64,000 bases of DNA from Nymphaea colorata (lineage: Eukaryota; Streptophyta; Magnoliopsida; Nymphaeales; Nymphaeaceae). The DNA lies in the NCBI RefSeq assembly GCF_008831285.2, contig NC_045139.1, positions 19,794,892 through 19,858,891 of the forward strand. The letters are read 5' to 3'. This document shows positions 23,617-35,623 of this stretch, piece after piece (the first letter of the stretch is position 1; the number at the start of each line of letters is the position of its first letter). The notes under the pieces were generated by a model. That model was not told where the DNA came from and did not search any database. It saw nothing but the letters and a program-made list of their open reading frames with translations. Position numbers and translations under genes: made by a program.

Positions 23617-26600
23617 TCATTGCATGGACTGAAAACGCCGCATGATGATCTGGCTCATCTCTATGTACCTCTGAGCACAATTGGTGAGACAAGTTGTTTC
23701 ACTAGAACTGAACTTGCTGCCTGCAGCACTTGTGATGCACTTATCCCAGCATACACTTGTGAGTTTCCCAACCATTTCATTCACCATTGCTTTCTCCTTC
23801 TCTTGCTGCAAAACTCTCAATAAAGTCACAGATTTAGTCAAAATACGATTTGCAGTATACTGATTCTAAGATGTAGCAGACACTACGGAATGGGGACAAC
23901 ACAGACTTCCAAGCACCACACTTGCCGTACAGTGTACACGTATTATATCAACACTATCAAGCAGTCAATGCACCACATTTTAAATGGTAAGCACACTAAA
24001 TCTGTCCGAATTTTCAACCTTTATCTCGAGCATCAAAAGGATGAATTAGATCACCAAGAAATGTGGAGCTTAAACTATCAAGAATTAATATGGAGTTTAA
24101 AGTTTACATCCAGAAAATATCATAGACTGCACAATTGCATGATTCAAGTAGATGTGAAATTGCAAGGTGTTCAAGCGGACCAGCAGAAAAGGTGAATTTG
24201 CAAGGTGTTCAAGCGGACCAGCAGAAAGACATCTCAGCGCAGACTTCCTGAAGGCGGAGGAAGCCCCCAAAATTGGGCTAATATGGCCTATATATTGATT
24301 AGATATGCTTGAGACAGGAAATTAGGAGGCAAACAGAAGATCATACAAGCTGAGAGACGATTGCATGCCCCATGATTGTGTATCCTGAGATGGCTCACAC
24401 AATAGCCACCACAAGTAAAAACTTGTGCATGCCTTTCAAACAGAAAGACAGAACAAGTATGAAAAACAACTATTAGAAAAGTCAAGGGAATAAATAGATA
24501 TTGTATATTTTTCATGTCTTCTATTGAATGATATAACAATACAGACAAGGACATGAAAAAAATTGAGACCTAAAAGGTTGGTACAAGTGGGTGGGCTCTG
24601 ACTATCATGCGCAACTCCCATTGTTGCAACTCTATGTTCTAATTTAGAACTTCTAAACATTGTCACAAATATCATTCTCGGGTTTTTAACGGCGAGGTTT
24701 TTTTCGGGTATCTTTTTGGCAAAGTTGTTTTTCTCAAGAAAATCTTGGGCAAATCACAGCAAACTTTAAAAGATTTATAAACATTAGATAAAAATAAAAT
24801 AAAGAGAACCAAATAAAAAGACAAATAAAACTAGATGAAAGTGATACAAAGAACGTTTAACAATGATAAAAATAATGAAAAATAATTTATTTTATGTTTA
24901 AATTGAATCAATGATGATATTAATATTAAAAAAGATAAAATGAAAAATCAGGAAAAAATCGTAATAAACTAGCGATAAAAGTGCGATAAATTTATTTTTC
25001 ATATTCTTCTCTTCAAAATATGTTTTGCATTGTTTTTTTTTTGTTTTTCTCATTTTTTCTGTTAATATCATGATAGTTATTGAAAGTATCACGATATCTA
25101 TGAGACTGGTTCAAAGTGAACATACTGGGTTAGGGAGGTATACCAATTTTACCACTAGCCTCAAGAGGATTCAGTTTTGTGTATCCCTTTAATCATGCTC
25201 CTAGGAAAGGACATAAAAATTGTTAAATAGAATAAAAATGAAAAATGATGCATCAGTTTACTTTTAAATTCCTTTTCTTGATAGGACTTGGGATGTAGGG
25301 GAGACGGCATATAGGTACTCAAAAAAATTATATTCTACTCTACTCTTTCCCAAATGAACAGCAAAGGACAATAGGTACTCCAGCACCTATAGGTTTTAAT
25401 CCTTTATTCTGGCTCTAGCCTGAATATAAATGACTTGGTTTGGATCTATTATTAAGGAAAGTGACATGCATTGAAAAGTTAAGACCAGGCTCAAATCATC
25501 GAAGTCAACAAAGTGAGTGGTCTTTAAGATAATGTCCCTGAAAATTCCCAGTAATTTCTAGTAAGGACAGAAATTTTTGTTTGATTTTTAATGCATTTGT
25601 AGCTCCATCTCTCCATCACCATCTCTCTCGATCAAAATAGTCTGACCAAAACTTCATATCTTAATGGCCAGTCATGGGTGCCCAGTCTTGGACAGCATAT
25701 AAGACAAGCTTCAATTGTGGAAGGCTAAATCGGTTAATACCTATCTCTTGCTGGTCGGGCCACAATGATCAATTGTGCTATCATTCGCTCGATTCTCACG
25801 ACGTCAGCATCCACTGAGTTCAAAATCAACCAAATTCTTAGATCCTTCTTAAGGAACAAGACTTCAGACAGCAAAAAAAAAAGCACTTGGTTGCTTAAAA
25901 CAGAGTGATATTTCCGCTGTCCCATGGTGGCTTTGGCATCCCGAACTTGCATTTCAAAAACCTCACCCCACTATTCAAATGGATTTCTCAACTGTTGGAA
26001 GTGAACAACTGCTCAGCTACCGTTCATAGGTCCAACAAACAAGTTCAATATTTCGATCTAGCTGCCATCTCTGCGATTCACACGACTCATCCTTTCATAT
26101 GCAGATGAATTTCTGCTCTTGAGGTCTTCCATAAACTTGTAATGCCTCTTAAGCATCAGAATGCTTGATGCAAAACCTTGTCTAGCCATCCATGTATTTA
26201 TAAGATTTATAATGTCTTCCTTTCCCCATTGATAAACTGGTTTTCCTTGGAGCTTTATGCAGATCAAGACCCAGCACCAAATCTCGGATCTTGACATGAC
26301 TCATCTTAGTAGATATCAAACAGAGGTAATCATCCAAAAAAATGCTTTTCCACTTAACCAGTTGTTGTGTACTTTGTATTTCAATGAAGAATTGACCGTA
26401 TTATTATGGGACTGCTATATTAGCATTACCTAACAATTGGTTCACACTACTTAGAAAACTCCATGCATACATGCACAATCTGGCTCGCCATTCTGGGGGT
26501 TCATCAGAAGATTTGCGCAACTAAGAGGTAGTAAACGTTGGAAACTTGTTTGGAGATCATGGCTTTTTAGTTTTTACCCTTTGGTGGGGTCATTTGGGTC

Positions 26601-27364
26601 CTTGGGATACTCAAAAGGAGATATATATCGAGGAACTTCTCTTAGCATCCTCTTCTCAACCAGAAGGGTACTAATTGATAGCTCTACTATTATAGGCAGA
26701 AATCTCATATCTTACTCAGGAAACACAATGTGTTTCCCCTTGATTATTTTCTGAATCAGTTCTCAAAGTTGTATGCCAAGTGTTCAGCCTTAGAATTGGC
26801 TCAGTACTGGCAGGCCAATTCCTAGTAATGTTACGTTATTCTCTCTCTCCCTGTCTCCCGAAATAGTCTGACCAGTTGACACCTTCCTAGTTCTGACTGC
26901 TCAAGCTCCTTCTTGGTCTGTCTCGCTTACATAATACATACAAATTACCATCAAAATAGTCTTCATCCATAACACATAAAGATACACCTTCCTACTTCAG
27001 ACTGACAGTTTGAGGGTGACGAGCTCCTTTTTTTGGTGGAGCCAAAGGCATATTTGCCATTTGCATCTCCAAGAAGCAAGCTGTCCAACATACATACTTC
27101 TGCGACCTCAAACTAGGCCTGAAAAAACTCACATACACAGTAAATACTTGATCGTTAAATATAATTCCATGAGTGGACCATAAATTTATGATCTTCCATG
27201 TGTCATTAGACTTAGATAAACTAAAGTCTAAACTGGGGCATGCCACAAGAAGGCATTACACCAAACTAGAAACACCAAACCATAACCGTCAACTTTAATT
27301 CACTAAGCAGCTTCTCTTGAGACAACACCATTTGCGCCTTTAAGAGACTTCAAGACGATTCTCA

Positions 27365-27405
<41 letters not shown>

Positions 27406-27906
27406 AAAAGCCTTCAACTAAATAATTGATCCCTCTGCAATGAATATTTTCAGATTCACCAACAGAAGTGAAACGCGAGAACAGAAGAAGCAAAAGCCTA
27501 ACGGTGTGCTACCAAACAAATGGAAGAAAAGCAAGGAGTAAAGCTACTTCTAGATTAAATTAAAATCAGAAAAATAAGAAAAATCGGCTTCACCAAACAA
27601 TCACATCCTTAATATCAAGGTTTTACTCCACGAAACAGGGACGCAAAATTTACCAATTTCAGCGTCCATTACTAACTCCGCTAGTTCGGTTCATATTGGC
27701 AATACGAAATTGCCACCAAACACCTCTTTCTTGTTTCCTCGCCATCCCCCGGTGGTCACCAATTTGCCAAGGAACCATTTTTACATCATCTCAACATAAA
27801 AAAAAAATACAAACTAGTGAATGAAACAAATAGAGAGACAAAGTGATAGAGATTTCACCTGAAGGAACCTCTGTAACTCGGCCGAGTCGAGGGAAGAAGG
27901 ATCCAT
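23617..27906 (-). CDS. TIM8: Mitochondrial import inner membrane translocase subunit TIM8
   Basis: Two coding exons on -: 27906-27859 (16 codons, MDPSSLDSAELQRFLQ) and 23805-23617 (62 codons plus stop), joined in phase 0 across a GT-AG intron of 4053 bp. The 78-aa product carries the small-TIM twin CX3C motifs, CWDKC and CLTNC, with the TIM8-typical ITSAAGSKFSSSE between them. Small TIMs work in the mitochondrial intermembrane space, where Tim8-Tim13 hexamers carry hydrophobic precursors to the inner-membrane translocase; the four cysteines form two disulfides. The length matches the family (about 77 aa). The start gives the canonical plant TIM8 N terminus. A telo-box lies about 70 bp upstream. 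The intron holds an antisense LINE fragment, microsatellite DNA and a short tandem duplication. Confidence 0.95.
24155..24228. repeat. 38-bp tandem duplication in the TIM8 intron
   Basis: The 29-base word beginning tgcaaggtgttcaagcgg occurs at 24161 and again at 24199. Confidence 0.9.
25741..26100 (+). mobile_element. LINE (L1-like) reverse transcriptase C-terminal fragment
   Basis: Reading + gives LSLAGRATMINCAIIRSI, then FKINQILRSFLR; after a stop and a frame change it gives LSHGGFGIPNLHFKN and LFKWISQLL. These match the conserved LS.AGR..LI...., .FLW and GGLGIP.L...N.ALL.KW blocks that follow the RT domain of plant L1-type LINEs. The fragment is frameshifted and lacks the catalytic RT motifs. 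It lies antisense inside the TIM8 intron. Some decayed LINE sequence may continue to about 26800. Confidence 0.7.
27368..27403. repeat. (AT)n microsatellite in the TIM8 intron
   Basis: Uninterrupted TA dinucleotides, about 18 units. Confidence 0.95.
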
Positions 27907-27977
27907 TGCCAGAGTCGGTTGTGCACCACCTTAGAGGCACAGACACAAGCAACCATGTACCGATGACCAAAACTTCA

Positions 27978-27986
27978 AAACCCTAA
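27978..27986 (-). promoter_or_regulatory. Telo-box-like element upstream of TIM8
   Basis: AAACCCTAA on + (TTAGGGTTT on the gene strand), within aaaaccctaaaccc, lies 72-80 bp before the TIM8 start codon. Telo-boxes are common near transcription starts of plant genes for translation and mitochondrial biogenesis. The site may lie in promoter or 5' UTR. Confidence 0.5.
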
Positions 27987-29639
27987 ACCCTCGTGCGCGA
28001 AGGCAAAGCCGCAGGGGAGGTAGTAACGGATCGGGTCTCACCCGATCCATTGTCCTCCCGAGGACGAAGGTTTGAACTTTGTACTTTGAACTTCGAACCT
28101 AAGTTTGCGTCGGTTCCAGTTGAGTTTGGCTATCGTTTTTGTGGTCTCCTCGCAATACGTCTTTCCTTTTTTTTTTTTTTCTTTTTTTTCCTAATAATAT
28201 CTTAAATCCTTCCAACTTGTAACAAGGGACAGGCACGGAGAGTGTTGAATTTTTTTTTTTGTCTTTTTCAACCTCCAAAAAAATCTATTGCTTCAACGTG
28301 TTAACTGTTCACCTGTTCCAGGACATGTGACTAGAATGAAAAAAGGGAAGCAAACCTTTCTGAGGTTGATGGAATGATGGGGGTTGAAAAATCCAAGGAA
28401 AATTAATAGCGTTTGATGGCAGGGTAGATTTTTGAGTGGTAAACTTTTTATAGAACATAGGATAGATTTTTGCTTTCTCTAAATCCAGGCCATGGAAGTT
28501 TTTTCCTGGTAAAAAAACCTAAACTGCCACAGATTAATTTTTTAATACTTGTGTTTCCAACGGCTTACAAAACAACAATGAAGCATTGCCATGGAAGTCT
28601 TACAATGCCGGCATTTCTTTTTACTGAGCCACAACAGAAAAGGATAAGCTGCTGCTACTAGGAACACCCACATTAAAACAATATTGGTCACATAAACCAA
28701 ACCTCCAATCCAGAGATCCTATAACCCAAACAGAAAAAAAGGAGAGGACAAGCAATGGCAGCAGCAAAATTTCAATCAAAACTGAGGAAGCTTAAAAAAG
28801 GGTTGATCAGCTTTCACAACCGAATGAATTCAGAAGCTGCCATCGACAAATAAATTCGCATCAAAAGGAAACAATAAACGATAAAAAAACAACAACAACA
28901 AAAGGAAGGAAAGAAGGAGGGCGAAACCCAACCTGCAGACCGATGAAGACTAAAAAGAAGAGGTTTGGAACGGATTAAGGAGGCAAAATTAAACTTTTAC
29001 CTCAAGACGGTAAAACAATCGAGCGAGCAGATGAGATGAAAAGGTCAGACTCTAACAACGAAAAATACTTCCTGATGCATGAATCAAATCAATTTACAAA
29101 GAATGCTGATATATTAAACCAAAATAAAAGGAAGTCCAACTGTTTTGATGCATTAATCAGAGGACAAAAGTGAAAATCAATTCAAGCATCTATGGCAATT
29201 CAATTTTCAAACAATACTGAGATATTAAACCAAAATAAAGAAAGTCAAAATTTGAGAAGAATCAACATAACAATTTCCACCCATTTCCAAAAGTTCAGGC
29301 ATTCAATATAACAATATGCATCATTCTAACACTATATAACCACAAAACAAAATACAAAATTAACCGACATAAACTGATAAGTTTGTTTCAAAGCTAAAGA
29401 ATCTGTTTCAAGACTTACATACCATGTACTCAAACCCAAAAAATAGCAGTGTCCAACATAAGAGTTAGTGCCCATATTAGTTTAGGTACAATAGACCAGT
29501 ACCCATCTAGTATACAAGTTTAATGAGTATAGTATATAAGTTTAATGAGTATACATCTAACACAAAAAAAAGCTAATCACAAAACAAGTAATCCAACATT
29601 GGTGGCTGCACTTCTATTCAACAAACTTCACTTCTTCTA

Positions 29640-30100
29640 GTTCTTGCATTATGATCAGATTGTGAGCTTCACTAGGCTTGTCTACTTGCTTTATGATCAG
29701 ATTGTATGGGAGGACTATCCTCATTTGTGTCCCCTCGATTTTAGATGCTTGCAAGGTTACTAGTGCATAATTGAGAGCAAACTAAAGATACTCTTCAAAG
29801 AATTAAGTCTCACTTGGACAGTTACCTTGGGACTACCCAGTTATGCAAGCGGTATAAAGAAATACTTTGTGGACCTTTAGTGACTGTTTAGATGGAGTCT
29901 ATCATCAGTGATATTCTAACTGGTCCTTAGAGGGCATTGAATGAGCAGGAACAACCGAGCTCAACAGACAGAACAAGTTCCATTTATGTGATGCCAACAG
30001 AAATGTCAGGCATATGACAGACAAAACATCAAAGAAATAGAACATGATGGTACCAAGGGTGAAGCATTCTTGAGACCTCATAATGCAACTCAAATGAAAG
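29640..30100 (+). other. Coding-like patch, unrecognised, with stops
   Basis: One + frame reads LFKELSLTWTVTLGLPSY and, after frame changes, ELNRQNKFHLCDANRNV. The composition is protein-like, but stops and shifts break it and I cannot name the family. It could be a decayed gene or retrotransposon fragment. Confidence 0.2.
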
Positions 30101-30164
30101 TCTCTTGCACCCTCTGCCGCACATCTAGACCAGTGCTCTCCTTTTGACTAGTAGTGGTTTTGTT

Positions 30165-30168
<4 letters not shown>

Positions 30169-30228
<60 letters not shown>
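30169..30228. repeat. (AT)n microsatellite
   Basis: About 30 uninterrupted AT units followed by a CT run and a GT run (30234-30266). Confidence 0.95.
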
Positions 30229-30233
<5 letters not shown>

Positions 30234-30729
30234 TTCTCTCTCTCTCTCTTTTTGTGTGTGTGTGTGTTGCTATCATATAACCCTTAGGTTAAGGGCTGTA
30301 ATTGAACCCCCGCTATTTGTCTGTCTTGTTGAGTTTGTGTTACTGTTAAAAAACCTTTTTTCTAGCAAGTAAGGGGTTGCAGCCCCTAATCCCTTCTCCT
30401 GAAGGTGTCTATTGGAGTTTGCTTCTGTTATGCTACAGGATTAATATGCATACCAATTTTTTGGGAAACTGTCTCAAATGCTATTATTCTATTCAAGAAA
30501 AGATGTTTATCATCCTCAAAAGCATTGTTGATTGCTCAAGTTATCTTTAGTCCAAACCAGAAAAAATATAACTGGTAACTAGAAGCTTATGTCATGCTTT
30601 TTTTTTGCTTTATTCATTACAAATGTTTGAATTTTTTTTATTATACAGGGTTGGTGAGATTACACTTGTCTATTGCATTTTGAAAACGAGCATTCTGAGA
30701 TTGCACTTGTCTTATGCTTAACTTATAAA

Positions 30730-31141
30730 CTATATATGCCATCTTTTAGTCTCAAAATAGAAATATAACCATCCAAATTGACGGATTAAGGAGGTGGCGA
30801 TCTCTTGATATGGCATCAACTTTTCTTTGACTTCCCATTTTTCATTCACTTGAATGATGATAAGTTGAGAATCGTCGAAGGCATGCACTTTTTTTACTTG
30901 AAAACTCAGCAAAGAACAAAAGTCCTTGTATAAGGGCTTCATATTCAGTCATGTTATGGGTACATGGAAAGTTGAGTTTCAAATAGTATGAAATCATTTC
31001 ATCATTCAGAGTGATAAGCAAAATGCTTATACCTACTCTCATCATAGAGGCCACTTCTGATCTTTGCATGTGTTCATCAAGACACTCATCATCTGTTTTG
31101 ATTTCTTTGTGGAAAAAATCTACTAATTGATCTGCAATCAT
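30730..31141 (-). pseudogene. Gypsy Tat-type second RNase H (aRNH) remnant
   Basis: The frame at 31141-30842 contains GISILLITLNDEMISYYLKL and NFPCTHNMTEYEALIQGL, the conserved G.GI.LI.P and N..AEYEAL..GL motifs with the catalytic Glu (E of EYEAL) kept. The overlapping frame at 30942-30730 continues with HAFDDSQLIIIQVNEKWEVK, the D.S.L...Q motif with its catalytic Asp. A frameshift lies between them (about 30900). Confidence 0.75.
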
Positions 31142-31239
31142 TTGTCTTTTGATTTACTTCTAGGGTCCATATTAAAAATCATATTGAATCAGACAGACTT
31201 GCCACTTGGCGATACGTCCATTAAAGAATGTCTGCTATA

Positions 31240-31740
31240 AGCTATATTTAAGAGGATTTAGCTTGGAGAGTATTTTGACCTCACAAGCTAATAAATAATG
31301 TCTCAACTTTTGACACATCCAAACCAACACTAGACAAGTTTTTTTCCATGAGAGTGTACTTCTTTTCATATTGGATAAAAGTTATGTTGACATAATATAT
31401 TGCATGCTCGACGCGACTTCTTTCCTCATACTATGCCAAAAAAGCCGTCGCATGCTGACTCATTTACTATGATGTAAAGTAGTAATTGTCTACCTAACAC
31501 TTTAGACATTAGGGTTGATGGATTTAAAATGTATTTCTTGATCCTTTCTAATGACTGTGACATTCAAGATCCCATTCAAATTTGACGACTTTCCTTAGCA
31601 ACTGGTTGAATGGTTCACATCTCATGGCTAGATTAGAGATAAATCGTCTGATAGATTGAATTCGCCCTTGTAAACTTTGTAGTTCCTTTATATTGCTAGG
31701 TGGTGATATATCAATGATCGATTTAAGATTCACCTTGATC
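31240..31740 (-). pseudogene. Gypsy RT-RNase H connection and RNase H remnant
   Basis: The frame at 31733-31548 contains IKELQSLQGRIQSIRRFISN followed by LAMRCEPFNQLLRK, the standard ..ELQSL.G....L.RFIS......PF..LL motif after the RT thumb. Further along - (about 31380-31280) LMEKNLSSVGLDVSKVETLF matches the ..EK..LA.V.A..K.R.Y motif of RNase H. Stops interrupt the frame. Confidence 0.75.
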
Positions 31741-32440
31741 CCCTCTTACTAACCATGAAACCCAAAAGTTTACAAGATTTAACTCCCAAACATACATTTT
31801 TGAGGATTTAAACGAAGCTTGTACTATAATAGTTTCTCAAACACTTGGGTGAGAGTTTCAATGTGATTCTCTTTTACCTTAAATTTGATTAAGATGTCAT
31901 TAGTATATGCATCCATGATTTTGTGTATTTAGTAATGAAAAATAGCAACCACAGCTCTTTGACAAGTTGCTCATCTTTCTTTAATCCAAATGGCATTACC
32001 GTGTAACAGAAAGTGCCCCAGAACGTGGTAAAAGCACTTTTGGGCTGATCATTGATTGCCAATTTGATTTAGTTGTACAATGAATATCCATCCATAAAAA
32101 AGAGCATAGCATGGCCTGAAGTATTGTCGACCAATAAATTGATGTTTGGAAGAGGATAATCATCTTTCAGTGTAGCTTTATTTAGGTCTTCAAAGTTAAT
32201 GCATAGCCTGACTTTACCATTTTTCTTGGAGACAACTATGATATTAATCAACTATTCAGGATAATCGATGGTGCGATTAAATTTTGCTTTTAGTAGGTCC
32301 TCTAATCCTTCTTTTACGAGTCCTTCCAGTCGAGAATCAAGTTTGTGCATTTTTTTTGTTTCACTAGCTTGCAATTGGGACTTAGAGGTAAATGATGTTA
32401 AACTAGCTTGGCATATAGGCTTGGTATATCTATGCAAAAA
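31740..32440 (-). pseudogene. Gypsy reverse transcriptase remnant
   Basis: The frame at 32251-32069 reads VSKKNGKVRLCINFEDLNKA then DDYPLPNINLLVDNTSG and MDGYSLYN, matching the canonical fingers and palm region with the first catalytic Asp (FMDGYS) present. The PFGL motif follows near 31990. The catalytic YVDD box appears as YTND at 31907-31896, so its first catalytic Asp is Asn. Nearby stops confirm loss of function. Confidence 0.85.
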
Positions 32441-33205
32441 CTTTTTGATGACTTATAAGAAAGTCTACCAATGTTTTTATTTCTTCTACTGACAAACTAG
32501 TGCCAATTTGAAGGATCTTAGGATTCTCACTGGTTCAAATGTTAATTTTTTCAATTGGATCGTTAACCAAGAATGATGAATATTCTTGTTTCTAAATTTG
32601 AGTAAATTTTAGTAATTCTGACTCGAGCATTGTTGTAGGTTCTAGTTCATCAACTGCTTGTTTGACATATGCTTTCTGAGAGGACTTTGAGAAAAATGAA
32701 CGAAGACATGTTGAGCTTCGACATTCTGCAAAGAAGAAGATAAAGAAAAGTTGAACAAAATTAAAATTGATAATCATAATGAAAGATTATTGCATTGCAT
32801 ATAGAAAGTTCTTCGTTCATAGAAGGGGTCCTCCCATGAGACTAGATATGTATAAGTTAAGGTCACAAAATTTATTGGAGGATTTGAAAACAAAGGTGAA
32901 CACTATCAGTGAATAAGGTCTTCTTCAAACTTCTCCGAGGTACCCCAATCCTCTAGTGTTTATCTAAAAAGGGATGATGATTGACTGCAAGAAATCATTT
33001 TCATTTTGCCCAAAGTCAATGAATGGATAATAAGGGATGTTTGTGACAGTTCAAATGATTGCTTGAGACAGTATAGACACTTTCGAATGATTCTCCTATC
33101 TTTATGTTCTGCATTCATTCTTTCAAAGATACTTTTTTGTTGCACTTATGCTAGGCATGTCAACTGAGTCAATTGGTTTAGGGAGCATTGGTTGTATCAA
33201 CATCC

Positions 33206-33484
33206 CTACCTGGTCCTCTGCACGTACGGTGATGAAGATGAGCAAAAATCCCACTTGAGGAATTGGTGAAGAGTGGATGTGATTGCTCGTACTTCATGGA
33301 TCCAAGATTTCCCTAAGAGCAAGTTGTATGATAGGGGTATATCCACCCCATGAAATAAAATGCAGTAACTGGTGCGTTCGATGATCACACCCATGATGAG
33401 AGTCCCTTTGTTATTTATGTTTTGACCATCATATCCATAGATATTGGTTTGATCAAGGCGATAATTGTCTTTACGAAAGCCCAA
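33206..33484 (-). pseudogene. Gypsy aspartic protease remnant
   Basis: The 92-codon frame contains GTLIMGVIIE, VDIPLSYNLLLGKSWIHEVR and TSTLHQFLKW. These match the C-terminal half of Tat protease (...YN.ILGRPWIH...A..STLHQ.LKF). The D(S/T)G active site would lie upstream and was not found intact. Confidence 0.75.
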
Positions 33485-34255
33485 AGCTTGGCCGTGACAT
33501 CATGGCAAATATTTAACCCACTTCCTTCATCGATCAATACATGTGGCATAATTATCTTGTTAACTTGGACAATGATGTAAAGAGCATCTTCATGGTAATA
33601 TCCCCATTTTGAAAGATCATTTTATATAAAAGTGATAGACTGGTCTTTGGAAGCCCAAATCCAGTCTTCCTCAATAAAATGTTCTTTCAAAGGGAATGCA
33701 TCATCTAAATAACATGGATACTTGTTTGAAGAGTCATCTGATGACTCATCATCACCACACTTGTAAGAGAAAAGTCTTTGAAATTATGGTAGAGTTTTTA
33801 GATGAACCTTCTGTCATGTTGTTCATCATACCAATGAAGTTTAAAGGTTGCTTATCTCAATTAGTCACCAAAACCTGGTGTGGATTGTCTCTATCACAAT
33901 GTCGGATGTGCTTCTGCGGGTGACCTGCGATTGTGGCAATTGCTACGTTTCTATGATCAGGGAATGAATTTCTCAATACCTCAGGAATGCTATTATCATC
34001 AACCTTGAGAACTTTGTTGATGAAAACTTAGATGATGTTCTTGAAGACAAAACAATCATAGTGTCATGACCAGGGGCACGATGAAACTTACATAATTTTT
34101 CTTTATCACTTTCCATCATTTTTGGAGGTTCTGAAATTTTCGGCAAGATGATAGTTCATTTGGCGACGAGGTATTCTAAGATCTTCTCTCGACGTTGATT
34201 GAGGGGACTAAACTTTCGGTCATAATTCAAGTATGGGTGTTTGTACCTTCCTTCT

Positions 34256-35623
34256 TCATTTCTTTTGGGCAGTTGTGTGCTTTTCAATGGTTTGTCTCTT
34301 TGTCATGCTTATAATTGTTGCTATCGTCTTTTCGAGTGCGAGCATTTGATATAAAGTGGGCAGGTAATTGGGTTTTTCCTCATTTCTTACCATCTTCTTT
34401 GTACTTGGGTGCAATAATTCCATCAAAATCGTATTTTTCAATTCCTTCCTTATTGAATCTACTTGTTCGATCAAATCAGCAAAGGTCTTGATTGGAGCTT
34501 TGCGGATGAGACTCTTCAATGGTTGTGCAAAATTTTTTCTGACAAGTGGAAGAGCTTGTGTTTCAGTGATAGGCTCCTTCATCTTGTTGCATGCAATTCT
34601 CCATTTTTGAATAAATTCTTGAGTCTTTTCTCTTTGTTTTTTTATAGAGACTACAAAGCGCACTGAGAGTCGAAGCCATTGGGACATTTTGTTCAAATCT
34701 CTCGACGAACATGTTAACTAATTTATCGAATTCCTTGAGTTCAACTAGGTCAACATGTTCTTTGTACCATTGGACAACAATGCCTTCGAGACTTCAAGAG
34801 TCTTTGAAAAGTGGTGAAACAATGTTTTGTTATTTGCCCGGATTTGGAAACAATCATTAATGATTGTTGAGATGTGAACATGCGGGCAAGTGGTTCCATC
34901 ATACTTGACGAACTCCTTAGGTAAACACTTCAAGTCTTTATTTCCTTCAATGCCAAAGTAATAATCTTCACATGAGTGTGAGCATCTTTCCTTCTCCCTA
35001 AGTTCAAAGCTCATTTTTTTTCTCCATTTCATAAAACTTGCGCTTAGTTGGATTTTCATCATCACTTGATTTGTCTAACTTTGACCTTGTTTTTTCTTTT
35101 TGCCCTTGACTTCTTTTACTTTCTCTTTAGAACTCTTGTTGTTCAAACTACTGCTTGGGTTATACTTCTTTACCTTTTTGCCCTTCTTGGTAGTTTTTCT
35201 CTTCCTTTTCGGCTTCTCTTCTAAACTTTCACTTGAGATAGGGTTAAATGAGCTGCTATCCTCCATGATTTTTTTTCCTTTCCTTTTTTTTGTCGTCTTC
35301 TTCTTTGGCAAAAGCAATTCAGGCTTTTCATCTTTACTGGTTGTCGAGTCCGAACCTAGATGGTCTTTGTCCTAATATGTAGGAGAAGGCTTGCTGGTTT
35401 TTTTGTTTCTTTTTTGTTTGGTAGGCTTTTCATTTGCTGGTTTTGGAATAACCATCATAGCTTTTTGTCTTTCTTGCTCCCTCATGAAGCACTCCATAAA
35501 CAACCAGAACATATGGTAGCCTTCTGGTTCAATTATTGGGACACCAAGTATTTCTAGCATAGGATTAAAAGAAGAAGCTTTATTCTGAGGCACTTGCTTA
35601 GTTTGTTTACTTGTTTCATCCAT
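34256..35623 (-). pseudogene. Gypsy gag remnant in four frames
   Basis: The frames run 35623-35372, 35317-35075 (Lys-rich), 35065-34745 (with LPKEFVKYDGTTCPHVHIST, the F..YDGT.CP..H motif before the retrotrans_gag domain) and 34696-34256 (with QREKTQEFIQKWRIACNKMK and ALPLVRKNFAQPL, the retrotrans_gag core). The frame changes show decay. A GHDT-like patch at about 34070 suggests the end of gag continues towards 34000. Confidence 0.75.

Larger units (their letters stand above)
28000..30700. other. Intergenic region between TIM8 and the Gypsy element
   Basis: No assigned gene. Contains T-rich runs (28167-28190, 28249-28261), a 20-bp direct repeat of tataagtttaatgagtat near 29514-29552, an (AT)n microsatellite at 30169-30228, and a coding-like patch at 29640-30100 described separately. 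Confidence 0.45.

Noticed and set aside
35100-35375. 91-codon hydrophobic Phe/Leu-rich ORF on +
   Set aside because: It is the complement of the Lys-rich gag segment on -.
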